This document shows, piece after piece, positions 14,934-23,301 of a DNA stretch of 35,719 nucleotides. A program made the position numbers and the translations under genes. Positions within the stretch are counted from its first letter, which is position 1. Each line of letters begins with the position of its first letter. The DNA lies in contig JAKFWF010000040.1 in assembly GCA_021730785.1 (NCBI GenBank), positions 1 through 35,719 on the forward strand, written 5' to 3'. The DNA comes from Hyphomicrobiaceae bacterium (lineage in GTDB: Bacteria > Pseudomonadota > Alphaproteobacteria > Rhizobiales > Hyphomicrobiaceae). Under the pieces are notes generated by a model. The model saw only the letters and a list, made by a program, of their open reading frames with translations. It was not told the DNA's origin and did no database searches.

Positions 14934-17252
14934 CGCGCGCGGGGCCTGCCGGGCGGGTTGGCAGTGTGCCCTGGGCTGGCTTTGGCAATTGATCGGCGGC
15001 GCGAACCGGCGTTGCTCCGTTGCCGTTACCCGCACGCGGGCGCTGCTTTTCCCTGGGCTGCTCTTCCCAACTGGCGCCATACCAGTCGTCGGTGCCCATC
15101 AGCCAGTGGCGGAAGCGGCTACGCTGCTCCTCGCGCTTGGCGGTCGTGCGCTGCAGGGTTTGCACATTCGTCTGCAGGGTCTCGAGCATCTGCAGGGGAC
15201 GGGCCGCGCCACTCTCGATGGTGTCGAGCTTGGTGCCGAGCTGACCGAGTTCGGTGCCGCTGTCCAGGCGCCACTGATCCATCGAGGCGGCCAGCGTGTG
15301 CTGGTTGGAGTTCAGCTTGACGAGTTCGTCGTGCAGTTCGACCAGATCCTTGCCGTGTGCGGCATGCAGATCGAGCGTGCGCTGACCGAACATCTGCACC
15401 TGCTTTTCGAGGATCGCCAGTCGCTCGGCCAGCGGCTGGGCCACTTGCGCTGCGAATTCGCTCTGCTGGCGTTCGATCGACGCCGTGAACGACTGGAAAC
15501 GCTCGCCGACGAACGACTGCATGCGCTCGGCTCCAGTGCCCTGCGCAGTGACCGTCTGCCCGAGCATCTTCACGTCGGCGGCAAGATTGGTCGCCAGCTG
15601 TGCCACCTGATTGCGCTGCGACACCATCGTATCCTCGATCGCGCGCAGGCGATCGGTCAGCTGCGTGGTGGTGCGTTCGGTGGCGCCCGAGCCGGCGTCC
15701 AGCTTGCGCTCGAACTGGGCGAAGCGGTCGGCAAAAGCAGTTGTGCCGCGGCCAGCGTCCGTGACGCGGGCCTCAATGGCGTTCAAGCGTTCGAACACGG
15801 GGCCGAGGTCGACCACGGGGCCGGGGCTGCGCGAACTTTGCAGCCGTTCGATCGCCGAAAGACGCTCGATGACAGGCGCCAGCGCCGCGCTCGTTGCCGC
15901 CGGCCGAAGTTGCTGGGCATGCTCGATCGCATCGAGGCGTTCGAGCACCGGCTGCAGGTTGACGGTCATGGCGGCCGCAGGCCTGGCCGCGATCTGGCGT
16001 TCAAGACCGGTCATGCGCTCGGCCAGCGTATTGAGGGTGCGCGCAACCGTGTCGAGGCTTTGCAGACGATCCGCCAAGGCGGCCGGCATGGCAGTTTCCC
16101 CACGGTCCGACGTAACCGCGGCTTCGAGCGCCTGCAGGCGCTCGCCGAGCACGGTCCAGCCGCGGGCGAGGTCGCCGAACTTGGCATCGACATTGCGTTC
16201 CAGGCTTGCCAGACGATCGGCCGTCTGCGGCATGGCGCCCGAGCTTTCGGAGCGGGCCGACATCACCATCTGCTCGATGCCGGCCAACCTGTCGTCGAGA
16301 CCACCGCGCAGCCGCATCGTGCTGTCGGTGTGGCTGACGACATCGCGCTTCAACTCGCCGACCAGCTGGCTGAATGCCTTGCGTTCGGCCGACAGCTCGC
16401 CAGACAGTTCACGAATGGTGCGCTCGAGCTGATCGAGGCGCGAATTCTGCACCGCGTCCGTCATGGTGCTGCCGACCGGCGCCGCGGCCGGCGCCTCGGC
16501 TACATAATAGGCCTGCGGCGGCAGTTGCGCGGGGGCGGGCTCGGCCACATAGTAGCCGGGCGTAGGTGCTGGATAGTAGGCCTGCTGGGGCACGCGCACC
16601 CACTCGCGCGGCGGCTCTGCGGCGCGAACGTCGGCTGGCACATAGCGCGGGTCGACCTGATAGGCACCGCTCATCAGCGGCGGCAGGGGCTCCTGGCGTG
16701 ACGCCTCGGGGAAGGGGCGCTGCTGCCAGCCGGGTGCATTGCGTTTCAGCATGACGAGACCTGGTTGTTCACGGTTCAGTTCGAAAAGGGCATGCAAGAC
16801 ATCGGCCACACTGACCGAGGCCCGGCGCAAGCGGGCGCGCTCGGCGGCAAAATTCAAGGCATCGGCCAGATCCTGGGAACGGCGCGGCGACAATCGTTCG
16901 TTGCCGCTGATCATTGCTTCGTCGGCCGCAATGAGGCTTGCCGTGTCATGGCGCAGGCCACCGGCATCGATGCCGAGCGCCACCAGTACCGACGCGCCGC
17001 CGCATCGATCCGTGTCATGGCGTTCAGCAGGTGCTGGAGGCCGACCTCGGGTGAGCGATGCGCAAGTGCCAGGTCGTAGGCGTGGTTGCAGCACGACAGC
17101 ACGGCATCGTCGACCAGCAGGACGCCGCCACCACGCGCCTCATCGCCACCGCCCGTGTTGTAGAGGCCATCGACGGTGAAACGCCCCGTTCCAGCACCGC
17201 CGCGCAGGTGCTCGGCAGTGGACAGATTGAGATCGCGGCCCCTATAGCCCAT
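14929..17252 (-). pseudogene. Clp-N-like/coiled-coil protein gene with one frameshift
   Basis: The gene reads right to left from ATG 17252 (MGYRGRDLNLSTAEHL). A first frame runs through DDAVLSCCNHAYDLALAHRS and HLLNAMTRIDAAA; the protein then continues in another frame with SVLVALGIDAGGLRHDTASL. The switch lies in a GCG/GC run at about 16993-17003 and is explained by loss of one base. The combined N-terminal ~150 residues have the two-repeat helical pattern of Clp N-domains (..A..H..EVGLQHLLNAMTR.., ..ADVLHALFELN..). The remaining ~550 residues hold a Tyr/Pro-rich linker (QAYYPAPTPGYYVAEP) and long coiled coil full of RLDAIE, RLSAIE and RLQSLD heptads. No Walker motifs are present, so it is not a Clp ATPase. 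If the shift is real, a shortened protein could start at ATG 16914. The remainder is intact, so a sequence error is also possible. Confidence 0.7.
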
Positions 17253-17400
17253 CGTCCTTGCTCCAGCATCGGCGGCGCCAGAGGGCGACCGGCCGACCAT
17301 CCACCACCAGGCGAACGGCGACGCATTCATCGGTACTCGTGTCGACCAAGCCATCCCCGCTGCCAGCACGCAATAACGCTGAAAATGCAGTGTTCGTCAT
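17242..17400 (-). CDS. Possible 52-residue protein overlapping the start of the Clp-N-like gene
   Basis: ATG 17400 opens a 52-codon frame starting MTNTAFSALLRAGSGDGL and ending WRRRCWSKDDGL. Its stop overlaps the ATG of the Clp-N-like gene by 11 bases in a different frame, as expected for a coupled upstream gene. The wobble positions become GC-rich in its second half. A weak GGAAAG ribosome site lies about 11 bases upstream. No family is recognised and it may be a chance frame. The rest of this spacer, 17401-17555, shows nothing recognisable. Confidence 0.25.
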   Translation of the reverse strand: MTNTAFSALLRAGSGDGLVDTSTDECVAVRLVVDGRPVALWRRRCWSKDDGL

Positions 17401-17555
17401 GACTGTAGCCGCTTTCCATGCCGGCCGCGAGACAGGGCCACATCTGAAGCAAGTTTTGGTCAATGCCATGGCAGAGGCCGGGGAAAAACGCCAACTTCCG
17501 GTGCGAATCAACGCCGCTTTCCCCTTGAGAAAGCATCGAAAACGGTTAATCGACA

Positions 17556-18239
17556 CTAAAGGAGCCGACCCGATGGCACCGGGCGTTGCAGCTCGGCACC
17601 CTCGTTGCGCGGGTTGTTGAGGCGCGGATCGACTTCGATCAGGTCCAGCAGATCATCGGGCGCCGGCCGCAGCAGCTGGTGCGCCGCTGCCACCCCGACC
17701 GCCCGGCAGTCGAGCCAGGCATCGAAATCGACCGGCTGGAGAATGGCCGGCATGCGATCATGGATGGTCCCGACGGTGCCGTTGGCGGCGACCGTCAAAA
17801 TCGCCATGGTGTCGATTTCGCTGCCCTCCGCCCCGAGCCAGCTCTCGAACAGGCCGGCGAAGGCCATCGGGCCCCCGGCGCGCGGGCGGATCAAATGCGG
17901 GCGTTTGGCACCAACCGGTCCGCTCCACTCGTAAAAGCCGTCCGCCGGCACCAGGCAGCGCTTGTGCCGGAACGCGCCGCGAAACGAGGGTTTCTCAGGC
18001 GCCGTTTCGGCGCGCGCATTGATGAGCGTGGCGAACGTGCGCGGGTCCTTCACCCAGGGCGGGATAAGCCCCCAACGCACCAGTGTGAATGCCAGCGGCC
18101 CGCCCTCCAGGATACGCACCACGCCGACCGGCTGGGTCGGCGCGATGTTGTAGCGCGGCGGGAAGACGTGCGGGCTCTGATAGCGGAAATAGCTGCGGAC
18201 CGCTTCCGGCGGTGACGTAAGGCTGTAACGCGAGCACAT
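17556..18239 (-). CDS. SRAP-domain protein (YedK/HMCES family)
   Basis: 227 residues, the usual SRAP length. Proteins of this family trap abasic sites in single-stranded DNA by forming a thiazolidine crosslink with Cys2 once Met1 is removed. All key residues are present: Cys2 in MCSRYSL, Asn31 in RYNIAPTQ, Glu104 in ADGFYEW and His160 in TIHDRMPAIL. Further motifs VRWGLIPPW and NARAET are standard. The frame is open for another 71 codons upstream, but ATG 18239 must be the start because the catalytic Cys has to be residue 2; AAGG lies about 10 bases before it. It diverges from the NUDIX gene with only 36 bases between. Confidence 0.93.
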   Translation of the reverse strand: MCSRYSLTSPPEAVRSYFRYQSPHVFPPRYNIAPTQPVGVVRILEGGPLAFTLVRWGLIPPWVKDPRTFATLINARAETAPEKPSFRGAFRHKRCLVPADGFYEWSGPVGAKRPHLIRPRAGGPMAFAGLFESWLGAEGSEIDTMAILTVAANGTVGTIHDRMPAILQPVDFDAWLDCRAVGVAAAHQLLRPAPDDLLDLIEVDPRLNNPRNEGAELQRPVPSGRLL

Positions 18240-18275
18240 GCACGCCGACCTTGCCACTGTGCGACGATCGAGGAT

Positions 18276-18761
18276 ATGGCGAGTGCAATGCCCATCGCAA
18301 GTCCCCCAACCAGCCCGCCAGGCGGCCCGCCAGGTTCGGCTCACTGGCCCAAGGCCGGAGCCAGTTTTGCCCTGCTGCGCGGCGACAGCGTGCTGCTGGT
18401 CGAGCGCGCCAAGCCGCCGCGCGCCGGGCTGTGGAGCCTGCCTGGCGGCCACATCGAGCCGGGCGAGACTGCGGTTGCGGCAGCCGAGCGCGAACTACTG
18501 GAGGAAACGGGCCTCGCCGCCACCTGTGCCGGCCTCGTCGACATTCAGGATGTCATCATGCGCGATGCGGAGGGCAACCTGAAAGTGCATTATCTGCTGG
18601 CGGTGTTCTATGGCGTGTGGCAGTCGGGCGAGCCGCTGGCGGCGAGTGATGCCGGTGCGGCCCGCTTCGTTGCCCTGTCCGACTTGGACGCGTATCCATT
18701 GACGCCCGGCGCGAAGCGGCTCATTGCGCTGGCGCACACCAAGCTGCTGGCAGCCCGCTGA
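18276..18761 (+). CDS. NUDIX hydrolase
   Basis: 161 residues. The Nudix box is complete at residues 58-79: G-x5-E-x7-RE-x2-EE-x-G, reading GHIEPGETAVAAAERELLEE then TG. It hydrolyses a nucleoside diphosphate linked to some moiety; the specificity is not evident. The first 25 residues are Pro/Ser/Gly-rich and low in complexity, and ATG 18288 is an equally possible start. GAGG at 18270-18273 is rather close to ATG 18276. It overlaps nothing upstream and abuts the TIGR02301 gene, with which it may be co-transcribed. Confidence 0.9.
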   Translation: MASAMPIASPPTSPPGGPPGSAHWPKAGASFALLRGDSVLLVERAKPPRAGLWSLPGGHIEPGETAVAAAERELLEETGLAATCAGLVDIQDVIMRDAEGNLKVHYLLAVFYGVWQSGEPLAASDAGAARFVALSDLDAYPLTPGAKRLIALAHTKLLAAR

Positions 18762-18814
18762 TGGCCACGAATTGGCCCACGGCTGACTGCGCGCTGCGAT
18801 CAGGAGTGGCGACG

Positions 18815-19228
18815 ATGGCGCAGATGCATACCGTGACGAAGGGCTGGCGCGGCTGGACGACCGCACTTGCCGTGCTTGCAGTGACCTGTCTCGTCGCCCT
18901 GCCGCTGCCGCCCGTTCGCGCCGCCGACGGCAAGCCCTACGACGACAAACTGTTTCGACTGGCCGAGATCCTCGGCGCCGTGCACTACCTGCGCGAGTTG
19001 TGCGGCGCCAGCGATGGCCAGTTGTGGCGTGACCGCATGCGCGAACTCATGGATGCCGAGGGCTCGTCGGCGCTGCGCCGGGCGCGCATGACACGGACCT
19101 TCAACCAGGGCTATACGAGCTTCAGCCGCACTTACAAAACCTGCACCCCGTCGGCACAAGCGACAGTCGTGCGCTTCCTCACCGAAGGCACGCAGATCTC
19201 AGAAGGCCTGGTGAAGTCGGTTCCTTGA
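18815..19228 (+). CDS. TIGR02301 family secreted protein
   Basis: 137 residues. After a signal peptide (hydrophobic TALAVLAVTCLVALPLP, cleavage near AADG) the mature part PYDDKLFRLAEILGAVHYLR, the E-L-C-G-A and R-R-A-R-M-x-x-x-F-N-x-GY segments and YKTCTPSAQ match the TIGR02301 family of alphaproteobacteria, whose function is unknown. Two conserved cysteines (LCGA, KTCTP) could form a disulfide in the periplasm. The frame is open from ATG 18761, which overlaps the NUDIX stop. ATG 18815 is chosen for its GGAG (18803-18806) at 8 bases and because the signal peptide then has a normal n-region. Confidence 0.85.
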   Translation: MAQMHTVTKGWRGWTTALAVLAVTCLVALPLPPVRAADGKPYDDKLFRLAEILGAVHYLRELCGASDGQLWRDRMRELMDAEGSSALRRARMTRTFNQGYTSFSRTYKTCTPSAQATVVRFLTEGTQISEGLVKSVP

Positions 19229-19341
19229 CTGGGCTGGCAGCGTTCCATTCACCCTGAATTGCATTTGCATCCTGCGCGCTGGGTTCCCCGTGCTAGGTCT
19301 GCGTGCCCTATGGCCGGGCGGCAGTTGGGTTGGGGAACGAC

Positions 19342-19587
19342 ATGGAAATCCAGCAGTTGGCGAAGAGTTCCGACGCGAGCCTGAAGGCGCTCGGTATCAT
19401 TCTCGAAGCCTGGGACGAGGGCGCGGATGCGGGCGTTGCGCCGGAACTGATGGCCTATGCCGCCCTCTTCACGGCACTCACCGATCTCGTCGGCTCCTAC
19501 GGTGAAGGCGCGGTAGATACCCTGCTCAAAGGCCTGATCGGCCGCGTCGCCAGTGGCGAATTCAGCTTAGGCCGCACGGTCCAGTAA
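19342..19587 (+). CDS. Small conserved-looking protein, unknown function
   Basis: 81 residues, acidic and mainly alpha-helical by composition (SLKALGIILEAWDEGADAG, LMAYAALFTALTDLV, AVDTLLKGLIGRVASGEF). There is no signal peptide or membrane segment. The frame is open from 19303; ATG 19342 is chosen because GGGGAACG lies just upstream. The wobble positions are GC-rich like its neighbours, so it is very likely coding. It ends 9 bases from the end of the converging LysE gene. Confidence 0.65.
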   Translation: MEIQQLAKSSDASLKALGIILEAWDEGADAGVAPELMAYAALFTALTDLVGSYGEGAVDTLLKGLIGRVASGEFSLGRTVQ

Positions 19588-19596
19588 CCCTCGTGT

Positions 19597-20274
19597 TCAC
19601 CCGGCCGACAGCACGGCCAACTGCTTCAACACCACTTCGCCGATCAGCACCACGGCAAACACGCCAAGCAGCGCACCGGCGGCCTTGTTGATCTGGCTGA
19701 GGCGGTGGGCGTCGATTCTATGACGCATGCGGCCGATGAGATTGGCCAGAACGAACCACCACAGCAGGCCGCCCGCCATGACCGCTGCCACCATAGTCAG
19801 AGCATCGATGTAGCCCTTGACCTCGACGAACGTACTTACCGCGCCGAAGATCGCAAACAGCCCGAGCACGGCGCCAGGATTGGTGATGGTGAGAAAGAAC
19901 GTTTGCGGAATATCCCAGGCGTAGTCCAGCAACGACGCTTCCTCGGCAGCAGCCAGGCGCGGATCGGCGGGTGGCGATGGCGTACGATAGAGCTTAACGG
20001 CAAACAGCAACAGGGCCATGCCGCCGACCGCCTGGATGCTGAGGCGCCAGGCCTTCACCGCACTCGATATATTGCCAACGCCGAGGGCTGCAAACAGCGC
20101 GATGAACCCGTCGCCCAGCACGGCACCGATGCCGGCCGCCATGCCACCGACCACGCCGCGCGAGATCGCCCTCTGGATGCACAGCACATTGACGGGACCA
20201 ACCGGCGCCGATACCAGCACGCCGATGGCGATGCCAACCGGGATGATCAGTGGATTTGGGATCAACTGGATCAT
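19597..20274 (-). CDS. LysE-family exporter
   Basis: 225 residues, about six hydrophobic segments. The N-terminal GIAIGVLVSAPVGPVNVLCI followed by QRAISRGVVGGMAAGIGAVLGD is the LysE/RhtB signature (P-G-P-V/N-x-x-x-x-x-x-x-x-x-x-G-x-x-x-G), and ITNPGAVLGLFAIF is the second half-repeat motif. A charged loop lies near residues 105-125. It would export an amino acid or related small molecule across the inner membrane by proton antiport; the substrate is unknown. The frame is open to 20400, but ATG 20274 gives the standard N-terminus. The ribosome site is weak. It diverges from the gene at 20391. Confidence 0.88.
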   Translation of the reverse strand: MIQLIPNPLIIPVGIAIGVLVSAPVGPVNVLCIQRAISRGVVGGMAAGIGAVLGDGFIALFAALGVGNISSAVKAWRLSIQAVGGMALLLFAVKLYRTPSPPADPRLAAAEEASLLDYAWDIPQTFFLTITNPGAVLGLFAIFGAVSTFVEVKGYIDALTMVAAVMAGGLLWWFVLANLIGRMRHRIDAHRLSQINKAAGALLGVFAVVLIGEVVLKQLAVLSAG

Positions 20275-20390
20275 CGGGCCGCGGACATCCCGTCGCCGGT
20301 CACCCCGAAATCCGCTGGCAGTTTGCTGCACAACTGACGCAAGATACCGTGCGTCGAGGTCGAGGCCTTCATCACTGCCGGGGATTCCTG

Positions 20391-20999
20391 ATGCTGACAC
20401 GCGCTGCTAACCCAGCCAAACGTGCAACGCTATTGTTACTGATGGGTTTCGTCCTTGTCCATGTGGGCGCTGGCGAAGCAGTTGCACAAATCACGAAATC
20501 CAAAAAGCCAGCCGAAACGGCCACGGCCGCCAAGCTGTCGGCGAAAGCGAACAGCCTGCCGGCCGCCGTCGTCGAAATGCGTGAGGGGATCCTGGACGCC
20601 GTGCGATCGGGCCGGATCGAGGACCTGCAGGTGCCGATCGCCTGGAACGAACTACCGCCATCGTTTGCCACAGCGAAAGTGGAACATCCGATCGCCTATT
20701 GGAAACGGCTGTCGGCGGATGGCGAGGGACGCGAAATCCTGGCCGTTCTCGCCGATCTGTTCGAGGCCGGCCATGCGGTGGTGCCATCCGGGCGCGACGT
20801 CGAGAACAATCGCCTGTTCGTGTGGCCGCGCTTCGCCGAGCAGGCACTCGACACGTTGTCGCCCGAAGACGAGGTGCAACTCTATCGCCTCATCACCCCG
20901 GCTGAGTTCCGGGCCATGCGGGAGAAGAAGAAATGGACCGGGTGGCGCCTGACGATCGGTGCCGACGGCACCTGGCACTCTTTTCTCAAACAGGATTAG
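20391..20999 (+). CDS. Secreted conserved-type protein, unknown function
   Basis: 202 residues. A signal peptide is evident (hydrophobic ATLLLLMGFVLVHVGAGEAVAQ, cleavage after VAQ near residue 33), then a K/A-rich linker, then a compact domain from about 55. Visible segments include EMREGILDAVRSGRIEDLQ, IAWNELPPSF, HPIAYWKRLSADG, NRLFVWPRFAE and a C-terminal GWRLTIGADGTWHSFL. The arrangement resembles Rhizobiales periplasmic proteins that accompany cell-wall genes, but no named family is recognised. ATG 20391 has GGGGA about 8 bases upstream. The L,D-transpeptidase follows 94 bases later on the same strand. Confidence 0.75.
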   Translation: MLTRAANPAKRATLLLLMGFVLVHVGAGEAVAQITKSKKPAETATAAKLSAKANSLPAAVVEMREGILDAVRSGRIEDLQVPIAWNELPPSFATAKVEHPIAYWKRLSADGEGREILAVLADLFEAGHAVVPSGRDVENNRLFVWPRFAEQALDTLSPEDEVQLYRLITPAEFRAMREKKKWTGWRLTIGADGTWHSFLKQD

Positions 21000-21049
21000 G
21001 AGCTTCTGGTAACCATCTTGCCAACCTGGACTTTCGAGTGAACCCGCGG

Positions 21050-21076
21050 TTAACTATGGCCAAGCGCTGGTTAAAC
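21050..21076 (+). promoter_or_regulatory. Paired GGTTAA boxes before the L,D-transpeptidase gene (CtrA-like half-sites)
   Basis: Two GGTTAA motifs lie at about 21049-21054 and 21070-21075, 21 bases apart (two helical turns), within 45 bases of the start of the L,D-transpeptidase. CtrA of alphaproteobacteria recognises TTAA-N7-TTAAC; here the half-sites are intact but the spacing is not the classical 7. Assigned by eye as a possible cell-cycle control element. Confidence 0.25.
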
Positions 21077-21093
21077 ATGTGGGGACCATAGAG

Positions 21094-21894
21094 ATGAAGT
21101 TACTTATCGCCTGCACTGCCCTGATCGTTGTTGCCGCCACACCCGCGGCCGCCCAGGGGTTCAATCCCTTCGGCGATCTGTTTGCGGCGCCTGGCTACTT
21201 CTTCGATCCGCCGCCGCGGCCCGCACGACGTGCAAAGGCGACGACACCAGCACCTGTCCGCACGCCCGCCCTCCAGCGTACAGCTGCGCCGGACCGCGGC
21301 AACCAGCAACCCCGCCTCGCCTCGCTGACGGCCGCGCCGGCTTCCGCCGATGGCGGCCCACGGCCATCGATCTCTGGCTCAACGCCACCGCTCGTCCCCT
21401 TCGCCTCGGACTACAAGGCCGGCAGCATCGTGATCGATAGTGGCGGTCGCGCGCTGTACTACGTCGTATCCTCGACCCAGGCCTATCGCTATCCCGTTGC
21501 TGTCGGCCGCGAGGGCTTCGCCTGGACCGGCACCGAGCGCGTGTCGCGCAAGGCCGATTGGCCCGAATGGCGCCCGCCGGCCGAGATGCGCGAGCGCGTC
21601 GCCGGCCTGCCCGAAGTGATGAGCGGTGGCCTGCGCAATCCGCTCGGCGCCCGCGCGATCTACCTCGGCTCGACGCTCTATCGCATCCACGGCACCAACG
21701 ACACGCGGTCGATCGGCAGCGCCAGTTCGTCCGGCTGCTTCCGCATGGCCAATGCCCACGTCGTCGACCTGGCGAACCGCGTATCGGTCGGTGCAACCGT
21801 TCACGTGGTCGGCCAGTTGCCGGCCAGTGTGTCGCGCGGCGTAGCGGAGGCCGAGCAGTCCGCGCGTGCGGCCAAGCCCGCTCGCCGCGGGTGA
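21094..21894 (+). CDS. L,D-transpeptidase (YkuD family), exported
   Basis: 266 residues. It has a signal peptide (MKLLIACTALIVVAATPAAAQ) and a Pro/Ala-rich linker to about 105. The YkuD catalytic domain follows: GSIVIDSGGRALYYVV, GREGFAWTG, and the active-site motif with His199 in RIHGTND and Cys215 in SASSSGCFRM. It forms 3-3 crosslinks in peptidoglycan, or links outer-membrane proteins to it, in the periplasm; Rhizobiales rely heavily on such enzymes. ATG 21094 is chosen over GTG 21079 because GGGGA lies about 9 bases before it and the signal peptide starts there. The tail of about 25 residues is Ala/Arg-rich. Confidence 0.92.
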   Translation: MKLLIACTALIVVAATPAAAQGFNPFGDLFAAPGYFFDPPPRPARRAKATTPAPVRTPALQRTAAPDRGNQQPRLASLTAAPASADGGPRPSISGSTPPLVPFASDYKAGSIVIDSGGRALYYVVSSTQAYRYPVAVGREGFAWTGTERVSRKADWPEWRPPAEMRERVAGLPEVMSGGLRNPLGARAIYLGSTLYRIHGTNDTRSIGSASSSGCFRMANAHVVDLANRVSVGATVHVVGQLPASVSRGVAEAEQSARAAKPARRG

Positions 21895-21906
21895 GCCGAC
21901 GACCGC

Positions 21907-23235
21907 TCACCCCGCCTCGTGAAACCGCACCGGTTCGCCGGGAGCCGGCCCCAGGATCGCGCCGTCACGCATGACCTGGTGGCCGCGCACGAACGTCGCG
22001 ACCGACCAGCCCTTGACCTTGACGCCGTCGTAGGGCGTCCAGCCGCAGCGGCTCGCCGCTTGCGCGTTGGTGATCGTCTCGGTGCGCGCGAGATCGACGA
22101 TCGTCAGATCGGCATCGTAGCCGAGCGCGATGCGCCCCTTGCCCGCGAGCCCGAATAGCCGCTGGGGCCCGGCACTCGTCAGATCGACCAGTCGGGCAAG
22201 CGACAGCCGCCCGGCATTCACATGGTCGAGCATGATCGGCACAAAAGTCTGCACGCCGGTCATGCCTGAGTGCGAGGCTGGATAGGCGTGATCCTTTTCC
22301 TCGCGCGTGTGCGGCGCATGGTCGGAGCCAAGCACATCGACGACGCCCGCGTTGAGGGCTGCCCAGATCGCGGCCCGGTGACGCGCGTCGCGCACTGGCG
22401 GGTTCATCTGCGCGTAGGTTCCGAGGCGCTGATAGCAGTCCGGCGCTTCAAGGGTGAGATGGTGCGGCGTCACCTCGACGCTTGCCCAGGCACGATGATC
22501 CCCGAGAAATGCCATCTCTTCGGCCGTCGAGATGTGCAGGACGTGCACGCGGCGGCGGTGTTTCTCAGCGAGGCCGACGAGTTGCTTCGTTGCTATCAGC
22601 GCTGCTTCAGGATCGCGCCACACGGGGTGCGAAGCCGGATCGCCGGCCCTGCGTTCGCCCTGACGCGCAATCAGTCGTGCCTCATCCTCCGCATGAAATG
22701 CCGCGCGCCGGCTGATCCTGGCGATGATGCGATCGAGCGAAGGCGCGTCATCGACCAGCAGATCGCCGGTCGATGAGCCCATGAACACCTTGATCCCGGC
22801 CGAGCCTTCGAGACGCTCGAGCGCTGGAATTTCGTCGATGTTTTCGCGTGTGCCGCCGACGTAGAACGCGAAGTCGCAGAACATGCGGTGGCGAGCGGCC
22901 ACGACCTTGGCAGCGAGCGTGGCAGCCGTTGTCGTCAGCGGCTTGGTGTTGGGCATCTCGAATACGGCCGTGACGCCACCGAGGACGGCTGCCCGACTAC
23001 CGGTTTCGAGGTCTTCCTTGTGCGTCAGACCCGGCTCGCGGAAGTGCACCTGGGTGTCGATGACGCCCGGCAGCACGTGCAGTCCCCGCGCGTCGATCAC
23101 CTCGGGCGCGGTGGCCGCGCTTAACTGCCCGAGCGCTGCGATGCGTCCGCCGGCGATAGCGATGTCGCGAACGCCCGCGCCATCATGATTGACCACGGTC
23201 GCGCCGCGCACCAGGAGGTCGAATGTCTCGGCCAT
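21907..23235 (-). CDS. pyrC: Dihydroorotase (class with QxH metal motif)
   Basis: 442 residues. It catalyses reversible cyclisation of carbamoyl aspartate to dihydroorotate in pyrimidine synthesis. Motifs are DTQVHFREPGLTHKEDLETG at 60-79, FEMPNTKPLTT, the lysine region GIKVFMGSSTG (carboxylated Lys), FHAEDEARL, VHVLHIST and the catalytic Asp in GSDHAPHTREEKDHAYP. The first His of the usual H-x-H metal pair is Gln62, a change I recall from the DHOase IIb-type branch. AAAGGG lies 8-10 bases before ATG 23235. It lies downstream of the TPR gene on the same strand, with a 66-base gap, and no pyrB is present here. Allantoinase or another cyclic amidohydrolase is a less likely alternative. Confidence 0.88.
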   Translation of the reverse strand: MAETFDLLVRGATVVNHDGAGVRDIAIAGGRIAALGQLSAATAPEVIDARGLHVLPGVIDTQVHFREPGLTHKEDLETGSRAAVLGGVTAVFEMPNTKPLTTTAATLAAKVVAARHRMFCDFAFYVGGTRENIDEIPALERLEGSAGIKVFMGSSTGDLLVDDAPSLDRIIARISRRAAFHAEDEARLIARQGERRAGDPASHPVWRDPEAALIATKQLVGLAEKHRRRVHVLHISTAEEMAFLGDHRAWASVEVTPHHLTLEAPDCYQRLGTYAQMNPPVRDARHRAAIWAALNAGVVDVLGSDHAPHTREEKDHAYPASHSGMTGVQTFVPIMLDHVNAGRLSLARLVDLTSAGPQRLFGLAGKGRIALGYDADLTIVDLARTETITNAQAASRCGWTPYDGVKVKGWSVATFVRGHQVMRDGAILGPAPGEPVRFHEAG

Positions 23236-23301
23236 GGTTCATCCCTTTCTATGTCTGGATGATCCATAGCGGCCTGTGCAGTCGGGCACAAATGCCGGCC
23301 G

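Noticed and set aside
14536-16701. Long + strand open frame (721 codons) across 14536-16701
   Set aside because: It is the antisense shadow of the Clp-N/coiled-coil gene and the end of the Sel1 gene. Its translation is Arg/Gly/His-rich with no recognisable domain, while the opposite strand gives a coherent heptad-rich protein.
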